NCBI GenBank assembly: GCA_050948665.1
Contig: JBMNEH010000001.1
Coordinates: forward strand, 2,108,001-2,172,000
Source of the DNA: JBMNEH01 sp050948665
Lineage (GTDB): Bacteria > Bacillota > Clostridia > Christensenellales > UMGS416
Reading direction: 5' to 3'
DNA length: 64,000 nucleotides
How positions within the stretch are numbered: the first letter of the stretch is position 1; each line of letters opens with the position of its first letter. Of the stretch, positions 28,168-35,934 are shown in pieces. Made by a program: the position numbers and the translations under genes. Under the pieces are notes generated by a model. That model saw only the letters and a list, made by a program, of their open reading frames with translations, did no database searches and had not been told where the DNA came from.

Positions 28168-29505
28168 ATGAGCTATTATCCCAATGAACCGCGCAAGAAG
28201 AACAGCCGTGCCGGCGTCGTGATCGCCGTCATCGTGATGCTGCTGGCCGTGGGCGTCCTCGGCTGGGTAATCGCCGTTAGCCTGCAGGCCGGCGTAGGGC
28301 AGGAGGGCGCCCTCTCCTCCGCCACCCCAGCGCCTCAGGTCACGGCCCCCGCCGAAGAGCCTGAGGAGGGCTTTGTTCCCCTGCCGAAGGACACCTCCGA
28401 ACCAGAGGCAACGGCGAACGTTGAGGCCGCGCCATCGCCAGATGCGGAACCCGAGGCTACCCCGGAGTCCGATGCGGAGCCCGAGGACACGGCCGTGCCC
28501 GATATGAAGCGGCCGGCAACCACCCCGGCGCTGGACGGACATACCCTGACCTACTCTGATCTTGTGGGCTCCGTCGCCGATATCGTGGAGGCAGTGCAGC
28601 CCGGCGTGGTAGCTGTCACCAACCAGGTGCGCAGTGGCATGGTCTACAAGGATTACAGCTACGGCTCCGGCGTGGTGATCTCCACTGAAGGCTATATCGT
28701 CACCAACGCCCATGTGATCAGCGGAGCCGACAAACTCATTATCACCTGCTCGGACGGGCAGGTCCATGAGGCGGAGGTCATGGGCTCCGATCCCAAGACC
28801 GACATCGCCGTGCTCCGTGTCCGGGGGGCGGACCTTACCGCCGTCTCCATAGGGGATTCCACGACCCTCCGGGTGGGGGATCTGGTCATAGCCATCGGCA
28901 ACGCCCTCTCCCTGGAGCTTTCCACCTCCTCGGTCACTGCAGGCATCGTCAGCGCGCTGGACCGCACCATTATCTCCAACAACTGGCCGGCGGACATGAT
29001 TCAGATCGATGCGGCGATCAACCCCGGCAACTCCGGCGGTGCGCTGGTGAACGGCCGGGGCGAGCTGGTGGGTATCTGTACCATGAAGGAGATCATGGCC
29101 GGGTACTCCGACCGCGGCACAACCATCTCCGCCGAGGGCATCGGGTACGCCATTTCCACAAAGGAGCTGATGCCAGTGGTGGAGGAGCTGATCCTCTACG
29201 GCATCGTGCGCCGTCCTACGATCGGCATTATCGGCCAGCAGGTCACGGAGTCCATTGCCTCCGCCCAGAGCTGGGTAATCGGCGTATACTGCGAATCCGT
29301 CGCTCCCGGCTCCGGCGCTGATGCCGCCGGCCTGCGGGAGGGAGATATCATCACCGTCGTTGACGGCAATACGGTGGAGGCTCTGTCCGATGTCAACGCC
29401 GTCATCAAAACCAAAAAAGTAGGGGATACGATCCGCGTCACCTATTGGCGCGGCGGGAAAACCTACGAAACCGATATTCTGCTGGGCCTGCCCTCCCAAC
29501 CCTGA
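28168..29505 (+). CDS. HtrA/DegP-like membrane-anchored serine protease with PDZ domain
   Basis: A 445-residue envelope quality-control protease. It has a short cytoplasmic N-terminus, one membrane segment at about 16-38 (VVIAVIVMLLAVGVLGWVIA), then a Pro/Glu/Ala-rich linker (about 50-118) with repeated EPEATPESDAEPED-like units. The trypsin-like domain carries H182 (VTNAHVISG), D212 (PKTDIAVLRV) and S289 (NPGNSGGALVN). A C-terminal PDZ domain (about 340-435) contains GADAAGLREGDIITVVDG. AAAGGAG precedes ATG 28168, 5 bp after the kinase stop. It is probably a target or partner of the upstream two-component system. Confidence 0.92.
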   Translation: MSYYPNEPRKKNSRAGVVIAVIVMLLAVGVLGWVIAVSLQAGVGQEGALSSATPAPQVTAPAEEPEEGFVPLPKDTSEPEATANVEAAPSPDAEPEATPESDAEPEDTAVPDMKRPATTPALDGHTLTYSDLVGSVADIVEAVQPGVVAVTNQVRSGMVYKDYSYGSGVVISTEGYIVTNAHVISGADKLIITCSDGQVHEAEVMGSDPKTDIAVLRVRGADLTAVSIGDSTTLRVGDLVIAIGNALSLELSTSSVTAGIVSALDRTIISNNWPADMIQIDAAINPGNSGGALVNGRGELVGICTMKEIMAGYSDRGTTISAEGIGYAISTKELMPVVEELILYGIVRRPTIGIIGQQVTESIASAQSWVIGVYCESVAPGSGADAAGLREGDIITVVDGNTVEALSDVNAVIKTKKVGDTIRVTYWRGGKTYETDILLGLPSQP

Positions 29506-29523
29506 GGGCGCCTGGCAAATGAC

Positions 29524-29555
29524 GACCGGCGGCAGCTGTCGCCGGTCATGCTTTT
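29524..29555 (+). terminator. Hairpin after the HtrA gene
   Basis: GACCGGCG (29524-29531) and CGCCGGTC (29540-29547) form a perfect 8-bp stem, followed by ATGCTTTT. Confidence 0.5.
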
Positions 29556-29642
29556 AGAAAACGGCTTTTTTGCCTCCGTCGGAACTCCCGGTCCTCCTCA
29601 GCGTCAAAGAGGTAGCCGCCTTCCGGCGGGAAAGGAGCTATC

Positions 29643-30107
29643 ATGCGTAAAATACTTTGCCTTGCGGTCTGTCTTCTTCTGCTGTCAGGCTGTGCGGTGG
29701 CCACCCAACCTCAACCCTCGCCCTCCGCCGGCGTGGACAGCAAAGGCTTTATCATCGTGTCCATGCCCATCGGCAAGAATGCCGGCATCGAAATCGAGAA
29801 GGATACCTTCCTCCCCGGCGCCGCCTTTAGCGCCTATGTCTATACCACCGGCATGGATTTCAGCGGGGAAGATGCCGATGTATGGATTTCCCTGATATCC
29901 TCCTCCGCTCCCCACGGCGGCGCCGAGAAGGATTTCTCCGCCGCCCTGGAATATCACTATATCGCCGAGTACAACGGCGGCAGGGATATCCCCTTTGTCG
30001 CGCCGGAGGAGGAGGGCGCCTACCAGCTTCGGCTGTATACAAGCTTTACCGGGGCGGAAATCGGCTACCTGCCCTTCACCGTATCCGGCGCCGCCGATGC
30101 CGGATAA
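29643..30107 (+). CDS. Small lipoprotein of unknown function
   Basis: A 154-residue protein with a lipoprotein signal (MRKILCLAVCLLLLSGC; lipid-modified Cys at 17) and a short Pro/Ser linker, then a beta-rich domain with no motif I recognise (for example ISSSAPHGGAEKDFSAALEY). GGAAAGGAG precedes ATG 29643. It probably sits on the outer face of the membrane. It ends 26 bp before the glycyl-radical activase start and may be cotranscribed with it; a functional link is not evident. Confidence 0.7.
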   Translation: MRKILCLAVCLLLLSGCAVATQPQPSPSAGVDSKGFIIVSMPIGKNAGIEIEKDTFLPGAAFSAYVYTTGMDFSGEDADVWISLISSSAPHGGAEKDFSAALEYHYIAEYNGGRDIPFVAPEEEGAYQLRLYTSFTGAEIGYLPFTVSGAADAG

Positions 30108-30133
30108 GCATGCTAACCGGAAGAGATGCCGCA

Positions 30134-31024
30134 ATGCGGGGGATCCTGTTCAATATACAACGCTTTTCCATCCATGACGGGCCGGGTATACGTACCACGG
30201 TCTTTCTGAAGGGCTGCCCCCTTCGCTGCCCCTGGTGCCACAATCCCGAGGGGCTCTCCCCCCTTCCCCAGATTTCCTTTAACCCCGATAAATGCATCGG
30301 CTGCGGCGGGTGCGCCGTCTGCCCCGGGGGCTGTCATCAATTCGATCCGGCCCACCGCTTTTCCCGGGAGAACTGCCTCGCCTGTGGCAAATGCGCCGCC
30401 GTCTGCCCCACCGGCGCGCTGGAAGTGGCCGGTAAGAGGATGACTGTCGATGAGGTAATGGAAAGGCTCCTCCGGGATCGTCCCTTTTATGAGGAAAGCG
30501 GTGGCGGTGTCACCCTTTCCGGCGGCGAGCCCCTCGCCCAGCTGGAGTTCGCCCTGGCGCTGGCCGAAAGGATACGCGGGGAAAAACTTCATCTCTGCGT
30601 AGAAACCAGCGGCGGCGGTCCACGGGAAGCGCTGCTGGCGCTTGCGGGGCTGACGAACCTCCTGCTCTTTGATTATAAATGCGCCTTCCCCCTCTATCAG
30701 CGGATAGTAGGCTATGACGGAGAGGTAATCCGGCAGAATCTCCTTGCCGCCGACCGGGTGACGGACATCCGCCTGCGCTGTCCCGTCATCCCCGGGGTCA
30801 ATGACAACCCTTCGCATTTCTCCTCCCTGGCCGAAACCGCCAACCTTCTGACCCGCTGCGTCGGGATTGACCTGCAGCCCTACCACTCTCTGGGGCTGTC
30901 AAAACGCCGCCGCTACGGCATGGAAGCCCTCTACACCCGGGAAGAACTGGCGGACTCCGCACTACTGGAGTCCTGCTCCGCCTTTCTCCGGGGTAAGGTC
31001 TCGGTGCCCGTCGTGGTGCAATAA
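30134..31024 (+). CDS. Glycyl-radical enzyme activating protein (PflA-like)
   Basis: A 296-residue radical SAM activase, which installs a glycyl radical on a partner enzyme under anaerobic conditions. The SAM cluster motif CPLRCPWC places Cys at 28, 32 and 35; two ferredoxin-like clusters follow (CIGCGGCAVCPGGC and CLACGKCAAVCPTGA), as in activases of decarboxylase/dehydratase-type glycyl radical enzymes rather than of pyruvate formate-lyase. FSIHDGPGIRTTVFLKGC and GGGVTLSGGEPLAQ are hallmarks. I chose ATG 30134 (MRGILFNIQRF) to fit the family; ATG 30110 is an alternative. No glycyl radical enzyme gene lies nearby. Confidence 0.9.
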   Translation: MRGILFNIQRFSIHDGPGIRTTVFLKGCPLRCPWCHNPEGLSPLPQISFNPDKCIGCGGCAVCPGGCHQFDPAHRFSRENCLACGKCAAVCPTGALEVAGKRMTVDEVMERLLRDRPFYEESGGGVTLSGGEPLAQLEFALALAERIRGEKLHLCVETSGGGPREALLALAGLTNLLLFDYKCAFPLYQRIVGYDGEVIRQNLLAADRVTDIRLRCPVIPGVNDNPSHFSSLAETANLLTRCVGIDLQPYHSLGLSKRRRYGMEALYTREELADSALLESCSAFLRGKVSVPVVVQ

Positions 31025-31032
31025 ATAGAGCA

Positions 31033-31070
31033 TAAAAAAACCGCCTCCCTGTTTCAGGAAGCGGTTTTAA
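31033..31070. terminator. Bidirectional terminator
   Basis: AAAACCGC (31037-31044) pairs with GCGGTTTT (31061-31068), with partial pairing inside, between the convergent activase and decarboxylase-subunit genes. T runs occur on both sides. Confidence 0.7.
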
Positions 31071-31076
31071 TCGTCC

Positions 31077-31238
31077 TCAGTCGGTTTCCTTTTTCCTTCC
31101 GGTGATTTTACCCAGCAGCAGTACCGCCAGCAGTATGATCACGATCACAATGAAGATGGAAAGCATTCCCTTCCACATCAGCTCCAGAGATTTCATCAGC
31201 GCGGGGAGATTCACCGCAAGAAGCACACACATCATCAT
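31077..31238 (-). CDS. Tiny membrane subunit, OadG-like
   Basis: A 53-codon gene. It encodes MMMCVLLAVNLPALMKSLE, then one membrane helix (KGMLSIFIVIVIILLAVLLL) and a charged tail ending RKKETD. The pattern LMWKGMLSIFIVIV matches the gamma (OadG/MmdC) subunits of sodium-pumping decarboxylases, which anchor the complex. Three consecutive ATG codons are available at 31238, 31235 and 31232; AAAGGAG gives the best spacing (7 bp) for 31235. It lies 13 bp downstream of oadB on the same strand. Confidence 0.65.
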   Translation of the reverse strand: MMMCVLLAVNLPALMKSLELMWKGMLSIFIVIVIILLAVLLLGKITGRKKETD

Positions 31239-31251
31239 CCTACTCCTTTCA

Positions 31252-32415
31252 TCAGCCGCCCAGCAGCGCGATCAGCTGGGGAACAAGGGTCAGCACTACA
31301 CCGCCCGCAACGACCGAGGCGATCTGCCCGGCAACATTGGCGCCGGCAGCGTGCATCAGCAGGTGATTGGTGGGGTTCGCCTGCAAGCCCAGCTTCTGCA
31401 CCACCCTTGCCGACATGGGAAAGGCGGAGATCCCCGCTGCGCCCACCATGGGGTTGACCTTGTTCTTGGTAAACAGGTTGAGTACCTTGGCGAACAGCAC
31501 CCCGGCGATGGTGTCAAACACAAAGGCCACCAGGCCGAGGCCCATGATCATCAGCGTCTCCAGCCGGACAAAAGTTTCCGCCTTCATATTCGCGGCAATC
31601 GTGATGCCCAGCAACAGGGTGATCAGGTTGGCGAGTTCATGCTGCGCCGTCTCGGACAGGGAGCGCAGCACCCCGCATTCCCGGATCAGGTTACCGAACA
31701 TCAGGAAGCCCACCAAGGAGACCGAGGAAGGCGCCACCAGTCCGGCGATAATCGTCACCACGATCGGGAAGAGGATCCGGGTGGTCTTGGACACCGCCCT
31801 GGGGCTGTAGGGCATGGCCATCGCCCTTTCCTTTTTGGTGGTGACCGCCTTGATGGCCACCGGCTGTATGATGGGCACCAGCGCCATATAGGAATAGGCA
31901 GCGACGGTGATCGCCCCCAGGTATTCCGATTTCAGCACATTCGCCACCAAGATGGAGGTGGGACCGTCGGCGGCGCCAATAATGCCGATGGCGGCTGCGT
32001 CCTTCAGGTCGAATCCCAGCAGAACTGCCACAGTTACCGTCAGGAAAATACCAAACTGCGCCGCGGCGCCGAATAGCAGCAGCTTGGGGTTTGAAAGCAG
32101 GGGTCCGAAATCGATCATCGCACCGATGCCGATAAACAGCAGCAGCGGCAGCGCTTCCGAGGTCTCAATGCCGACGTCGAACAGCCAGTCCATAATACCG
32201 GTGACCTCGCCGATATTGGGCAGCACCTGTGTCGCGGCGCCGGAAAGGGGGATGTTCACCAAAATCGCACCGAAGCCCATAGGCAGCAGCAGCGCCGGCT
32301 CCATCTCCTTTTTGATCGCCAGGAAGATCAGGGTCGCGCCTACGGCAAACATGACAAGTATTTTCCAGCCGCCGGGCTCCAAGAACGCCTTAAGCCCATC
32401 CAAAATAAAACTCAT
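31252..32415 (-). CDS. oadB: Sodium-translocating decarboxylase beta subunit (OadB/GcdB type)
   Basis: A 387-residue polytopic membrane protein that couples decarboxylation of biotin-bound CO2 to Na+ export. The conserved functional segment IGIIGAADGPTSILVAN (essential Asp) is near residue 145-161, and GAAGISAFPMSARVVQK and AAGANVAGQIASVVAGG lie toward the C-terminus, all typical. About ten membrane segments can be traced. The OadG-like gene follows. The carboxyltransferase alpha and biotin-carrier subunits are not in the window, so the substrate (oxaloacetate, methylmalonyl-CoA or glutaconyl-CoA) is undetermined. Confidence 0.9.
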   Translation of the reverse strand: MSFILDGLKAFLEPGGWKILVMFAVGATLIFLAIKKEMEPALLLPMGFGAILVNIPLSGAATQVLPNIGEVTGIMDWLFDVGIETSEALPLLLFIGIGAMIDFGPLLSNPKLLLFGAAAQFGIFLTVTVAVLLGFDLKDAAAIGIIGAADGPTSILVANVLKSEYLGAITVAAYSYMALVPIIQPVAIKAVTTKKERAMAMPYSPRAVSKTTRILFPIVVTIIAGLVAPSSVSLVGFLMFGNLIRECGVLRSLSETAQHELANLITLLLGITIAANMKAETFVRLETLMIMGLGLVAFVFDTIAGVLFAKVLNLFTKNKVNPMVGAAGISAFPMSARVVQKLGLQANPTNHLLMHAAGANVAGQIASVVAGGVVLTLVPQLIALLGG

Positions 32416-32573
32416 TTCAGATCCTTTCTTCTCGCATTGAAATCATTGCCATCATTATACATGACAGTTCCGGTTTTGTGAAGTGCCTGTTTTCAGCCGC
32501 GGGTTGGTCGGCCGCGAGGCGCCATATCCGCATAGGCACCCTCCCCTCTCCGGCGTCTGCCCTCTCGCAAGCC

Positions 32574-32618
32574 CTCCCCTGCTAGGGGTAGGCTACCTGC
32601 GAAGCAAAGCGAATGAGG
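32574..32618 (+). repeat. Dispersed 45-bp repeat, copy B
   Basis: Gap-free match to 9139-9183: CTCCCCT at the left, TGCGAAGCA in the middle and ATGAGG at the right are shared. It lies in the 280-bp gene-free gap between oadB and the alcohol dehydrogenase gene; nothing else is seen in that gap. Confidence 0.6.
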
Positions 32619-32696
32619 TTGATGTTCTGCCGCTGCCGTTTGTGTTCTTTCCCGTCCCCGCCGGGAACCCTTCGGTCTCATGGAGCTATATCCGGG

Positions 32697-33743
32697 TTAT
32701 ACGGTGTCCTTTCCCTCCTCCGTATTCGGCAGCACCATGACCTTTACGGCGGAAGGGTCAGTCTGCCTCTCCACCGCCTCCGCCGTCCGTTCCAGGGGGA
32801 AACTGTGGGTAAACAGGGGCTTCATCTCCAACCGCCGGCTGTTGAGCAGCGCCGCCGCCTGCCCCTGGGTATCCGGGTTGATAAAGGAGCCGAAGATTCG
32901 CAGCTCCTTCTGATACACCTGCATCATCGGCAGCGGCAGCAGGGCGTCGGGCTTGGGCACGCTGAAGAACAGCACCTGACCGCCTCGGTCAGCCATCTCC
33001 ACCGCCGCCGCCGCGGCCGCCGTATTCCCGGCACATTCCACCACAATATCCATGCCCCGCCGGCCGGAAGCCTCCCGCAGCGCCTCTGCCAGGCTGTCGG
33101 AGGGGACGAAAACGGCCGAGGCTCCCAGCTGCAGCGCCAACGAACGCCTCTTCTCCAGCGGCTCGGAAAGGTATACCCGGGAGGCGCCCCGCATCCACAG
33201 CAGTTGCGCCATCAACTGCCCGATGGCGCCGCCCCCCACTACGCAGGCAATCGCCCCCGGCCTGATATCCAGCCGGGAAAGCCCCCGCAGGCAGCAGGCC
33301 AGCGGCTCCGCCATCGCCATTTCCCGGAAGTCCAGCCCCGGGTCCATGGGAAACGCCTGGGTCTCTGGCAGGAGGCAGCTTTGGGCAAATCCCCCGTCGC
33401 GGGTGACGCCCAGCGCCTCCATGGCGGAGCAGAACTGCTTCGCCCCGTTGTGGCAATAGTAGCAGTTGCCGCAGTAGATATTGGGGTCCACTGCCACCGC
33501 CTCCCCGATGCGCACTCGGGTCACCCCCGGCCCCGCCGCCGTAACGATACCGGCGAACTCATGCCCCAGTATGACCGGGGGCTGCACCTCCGCGGAGCCC
33601 TTCTCACCCTGGGCGATGTGGACATCCGTCCCGCAGATCCCGCAGGCCTTCACCTCAATCCTGATCTCTCCCGGGCCGGGGACGGCCTCCTCCCTCTCTC
33701 TGACGGCAAAGGTACCGCCGCCCAGATAATAACACCCCTTCAT
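32697..33743 (-). CDS. Zinc-dependent medium-chain alcohol/polyol dehydrogenase
   Basis: A 348-residue NAD(P)-dependent dehydrogenase. Catalytic zinc ligands appear in KACGICGTDVH (Cys near 37) and GHEFAG (His near 60); the four structural-zinc cysteines are in CGNCYYCHNGAKQFC; and the Rossmann motif is VVGGGAIGQLMAQ near 171-183. It is closest in plan to sorbitol/L-iditol, threonine or galactitol-phosphate dehydrogenases; the substrate is unknown. ATG 33743 follows GGAGG. It is divergent from the HAD phosphatase gene. Confidence 0.85.
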   Translation of the reverse strand: MKGCYYLGGGTFAVREREEAVPGPGEIRIEVKACGICGTDVHIAQGEKGSAEVQPPVILGHEFAGIVTAAGPGVTRVRIGEAVAVDPNIYCGNCYYCHNGAKQFCSAMEALGVTRDGGFAQSCLLPETQAFPMDPGLDFREMAMAEPLACCLRGLSRLDIRPGAIACVVGGGAIGQLMAQLLWMRGASRVYLSEPLEKRRSLALQLGASAVFVPSDSLAEALREASGRRGMDIVVECAGNTAAAAAAVEMADRGGQVLFFSVPKPDALLPLPMMQVYQKELRIFGSFINPDTQGQAAALLNSRRLEMKPLFTHSFPLERTAEAVERQTDPSAVKVMVLPNTEEGKDTV

Positions 33744-33787
33744 TCGCTTCCTCCGTTGCCGAAGTTATAGGAAATCACATGTGAGAA

Positions 33788-33816
33788 ATTATACCATAAA
33801 TAAAACCGGGCGGAAA
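33788..33816 (-). promoter_or_regulatory. Probable promoter of the dehydrogenase gene
   Basis: On the minus strand a TATAAT (33793-33788) has TTTCCG 17 bp upstream (33816-33811). The -35 match is weak. Confidence 0.45.
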
Positions 33817-33855
33817 GCCCGGGAATATGGTAGAATGGTTCCGGGAGGACCTGCA

Positions 33856-34500
33856 ATGATAAGAGGAGTCATCTTTGATATGGACGGCCTGCTGGCGGAT
33901 AGTGAGCGGCTGGCGATGGCCGTCTGCGTGGAGGCGGGGAATGTACTGGGTTACCCAGTCACCATGGAATTGGCCCTGCGTACGCTGGGGCGTACCCGCG
34001 CCTCTTGCGACGCGATCTACAGCGAGGCGATACCGGGGTTTGTCCCGGAAGCCTTTTATAGCGTCTATGACGATCTCTTTTTCCGGCGGGTGGAAGAGGA
34101 GGGAGTGCCGCTGAAGTCCGGCGCCCTGCTCCTGCTGGACTTCATGGAGGCAAGAGGGCTCTCCGGCGCCCTGGCCTCCTCCAGCCGGATGAGGCGGATC
34201 CGTGCCTGCCTAGACAGGCACGGTGTGCTGCCCCGTTTCCGGGCAGTGGTCTCCGGGGAGCATATCCGCAACTCCAAGCCCGCCCCGGATATCTTCCTGG
34301 AAGCGGCCCGCCAGCTGGGTGTAGCCCCCGGGAACTGCCTGGCGCTGGAGGATTCCAAATACGGCCTGATGGCCGCCAGGGCCGCCGGTATGCGTGTATG
34401 CATGGTGCCCGACCTTCTTCCCTATACGGAGGAGCTGGCTCCCTATTGCGACCATGTAGTCGCTGGTCTGTCTGGGGTCATCCCCCTGCTGGGTTCATAG
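33856..34500 (+). CDS. HAD-superfamily phosphatase/phosphomutase (beta-PGM-like)
   Basis: A 214-residue HAD hydrolase with a helical cap of the beta-phosphoglucomutase type. Motif I is IFDMDGLLADSE (nucleophile Asp near residue 8), motif II ALASSSR, motif III Lys in RNSKPAPDIFLEAA, and motif IV LALEDSKYG. It probably acts on a sugar phosphate. Start ATG 33856 has GGGAGG 7 bp upstream; a TAGAAT -10 at 33831-33836 fits the start but lacks a clear -35. A stem CCGGGC/GCCCGG precedes it. Confidence 0.85.
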   Translation: MIRGVIFDMDGLLADSERLAMAVCVEAGNVLGYPVTMELALRTLGRTRASCDAIYSEAIPGFVPEAFYSVYDDLFFRRVEEEGVPLKSGALLLLDFMEARGLSGALASSSRMRRIRACLDRHGVLPRFRAVVSGEHIRNSKPAPDIFLEAARQLGVAPGNCLALEDSKYGLMAARAAGMRVCMVPDLLPYTEELAPYCDHVVAGLSGVIPLLGS

Positions 34501-34559
34501 GCGGCGGTTTGAAGCACCGCGCCGCGGCATCCATGTGTTTTCCTCCGCTGCGGGAGGCG

Positions 34560-35200
34560 TCCGTGGTTATGAGGACGAATCGTTCACATTGCCGTTGCCC
34601 CCCTTCTGCTCTTTCTCCTGTGCGCCGCCATGGCCCTGCTGTACGGGTTACGGTTCATGTCCTTTCCGCGGAGTACTCGAGCGCCGCCGCACCAGGGGTA
34701 TCATTCCCACCGCTCCTGCTGACGCTGGTCGGTGAGTTTATGCCGATCCGGGACCTGGCATTGGCGAACACCGCAGTCTACGGCAGTTACACAAGGTACG
34801 TCTATTTCTCCATCCCCTCTGGGGGCATACGGCGTGCTTTGCTGCGCGCTGTACTATTGATATTTTTCGCGGATATTTTAAACGGGAAAGGACGGCTGTG
34901 TAAATGAGCAGCGGGAAACGGGCGAGCTCCCCGCTGCGTTTTGTATTATACGGGTATGTCAACTCCGCCGCTTTCATCAGCGCCGCGATCGTACTGCGCG
35001 TCCTCCCGGCATACTGTCTGAATTTTCAAAACCTGTATGCCCGGATGCCGGAACATTACGCCTTTGATAAAACGGATGTTTGCCTGTTCACCTTCGGCAA
35101 CATGGAAACCTCCGGGGCTGAACATTTTCTCCGGAGTTCTGTGGTTGGGCCTTTATACGGGCTGGGTCGTCGCCGTGCTCAAGGATTGTCTCTTGTGCCT
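34560..35200 (+). pseudogene. ABC transporter permease remnants
   Basis: Several short frames carry hydrophobic stretches without one continuous gene: PLLLFLLCAAMALLYGLRF, a piece ending IRRALLRAVLLIFFADIL, and from ATG 34904 LRFVLYGYVNSAAFISAAI. A frame near 35115 reads GVLWLGLYTGWVVAVLKD. Together with the ATPase remnant that follows, I read this as one or two decayed membrane subunits of an ABC transporter. GC content is host-like, so it decayed in place rather than arriving with the mobile element. Confidence 0.5.
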
Positions 35201-35755
35201 TGGATCGGGGTAAGATACACGGCGTCGTGGGGCGGAACAGGTTAGGAAAGACCATGTTGTTCAAGGTGTTGTCAGGGTATGCGCTGCCGGACCGCGACAG
35301 CGTCACCATAGGGAATATGAGGATGGTGTCAACGGCGCCTTCTGCCGGGATATGGGGCTGGTGCTGGATGTGCCGGGCTTCCTTCCCTATGTCAGTGGCT
35401 ATAAAAACATGATGCTTCTGGCTGAGCTTGCCGGGAAAATCGGCAGGGAGGAGGTCCGCGCCGTCATCACCCGGGTGGGCCTGGACAGCTTAAAAAAGGG
35501 GTCCGCACCTGTTCCAAGTGGATGAACCAGCGCCCGGGCATTGCCCGGGCGATCATGGAAGACCCCTCTCTGCTGATACTGGATGAGCCCATGAGGGAAC
35601 TGGACCGGTAGGGGCTTGAGGATACGCGGGCGCAGTTCCTATCTCCCCGGGAGGAGGGAAGACCCTGTCTGTCTCCAGCCGCAACCATGAGGATATCAAG
35701 CTCCTCTGCGGCACCGTCTGTCGGATGGAGGGCAGAAGGCTGACAGAGGAGTTCG
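35195..35755 (+). pseudogene. ABC transporter ATPase, decayed
   Basis: Pieces of an ABC ATPase in at least two frames: KIHGVVGRNRLGKTMLFKVL (a damaged Walker A; the usual Gly is replaced in NRLGKT), then DMGLVLDVPGFLPYVSGYKN, AELAGKIGREEVRAVITRVG, and in another frame MNQRPGIARAIMEDPSLLIL followed by DEPMRELDR and a TAG. The order matches bacitracin/lantibiotic-type exporter ATPases (VPGFLPYVSGYKNM; Walker B LILDEP). The frameshifts near 35330 and 35490 and the stop make it nonfunctional. Confidence 0.75.
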
Positions 35756-35781
35756 GGATTTCGGAGGCGCAACGCCTCGCC

Positions 35782-35816
35782 GGGCGCCCCCTTTTTCCGG
35801 GGGCACCCGTTTTTTT
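35782..35816 (+). terminator. Terminator ahead of araB
   Basis: GGGCGCCCCC pairs with GGGGGCACCC (one mismatch), followed by seven T (35810-35816). It insulates araB from the dead ABC genes. Confidence 0.8.
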
Positions 35817-35850
35817 GTGTTAAGATGCTATAAATAATAGCGAATTTCTC

Positions 35851-35879
35851 TTGTAATGTCCACAAAAGAGGATTAATAT
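35851..35879 (+). promoter_or_regulatory. Candidate promoter of araB
   Basis: TTGTAA (35851-35856), 17 bp, TAATAT (35874-35879), about 55 bp before araB. The arms CTCTT (35848-35852) and AAGAG (35866-35870) form a short inverted repeat inside the spacer region. Confidence 0.45.
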
Positions 35880-35934
35880 AATACATAATTATCTCTCTTA
35901 CACATCCCCCGTCACCGGAGGAAGGGCGCAACGC

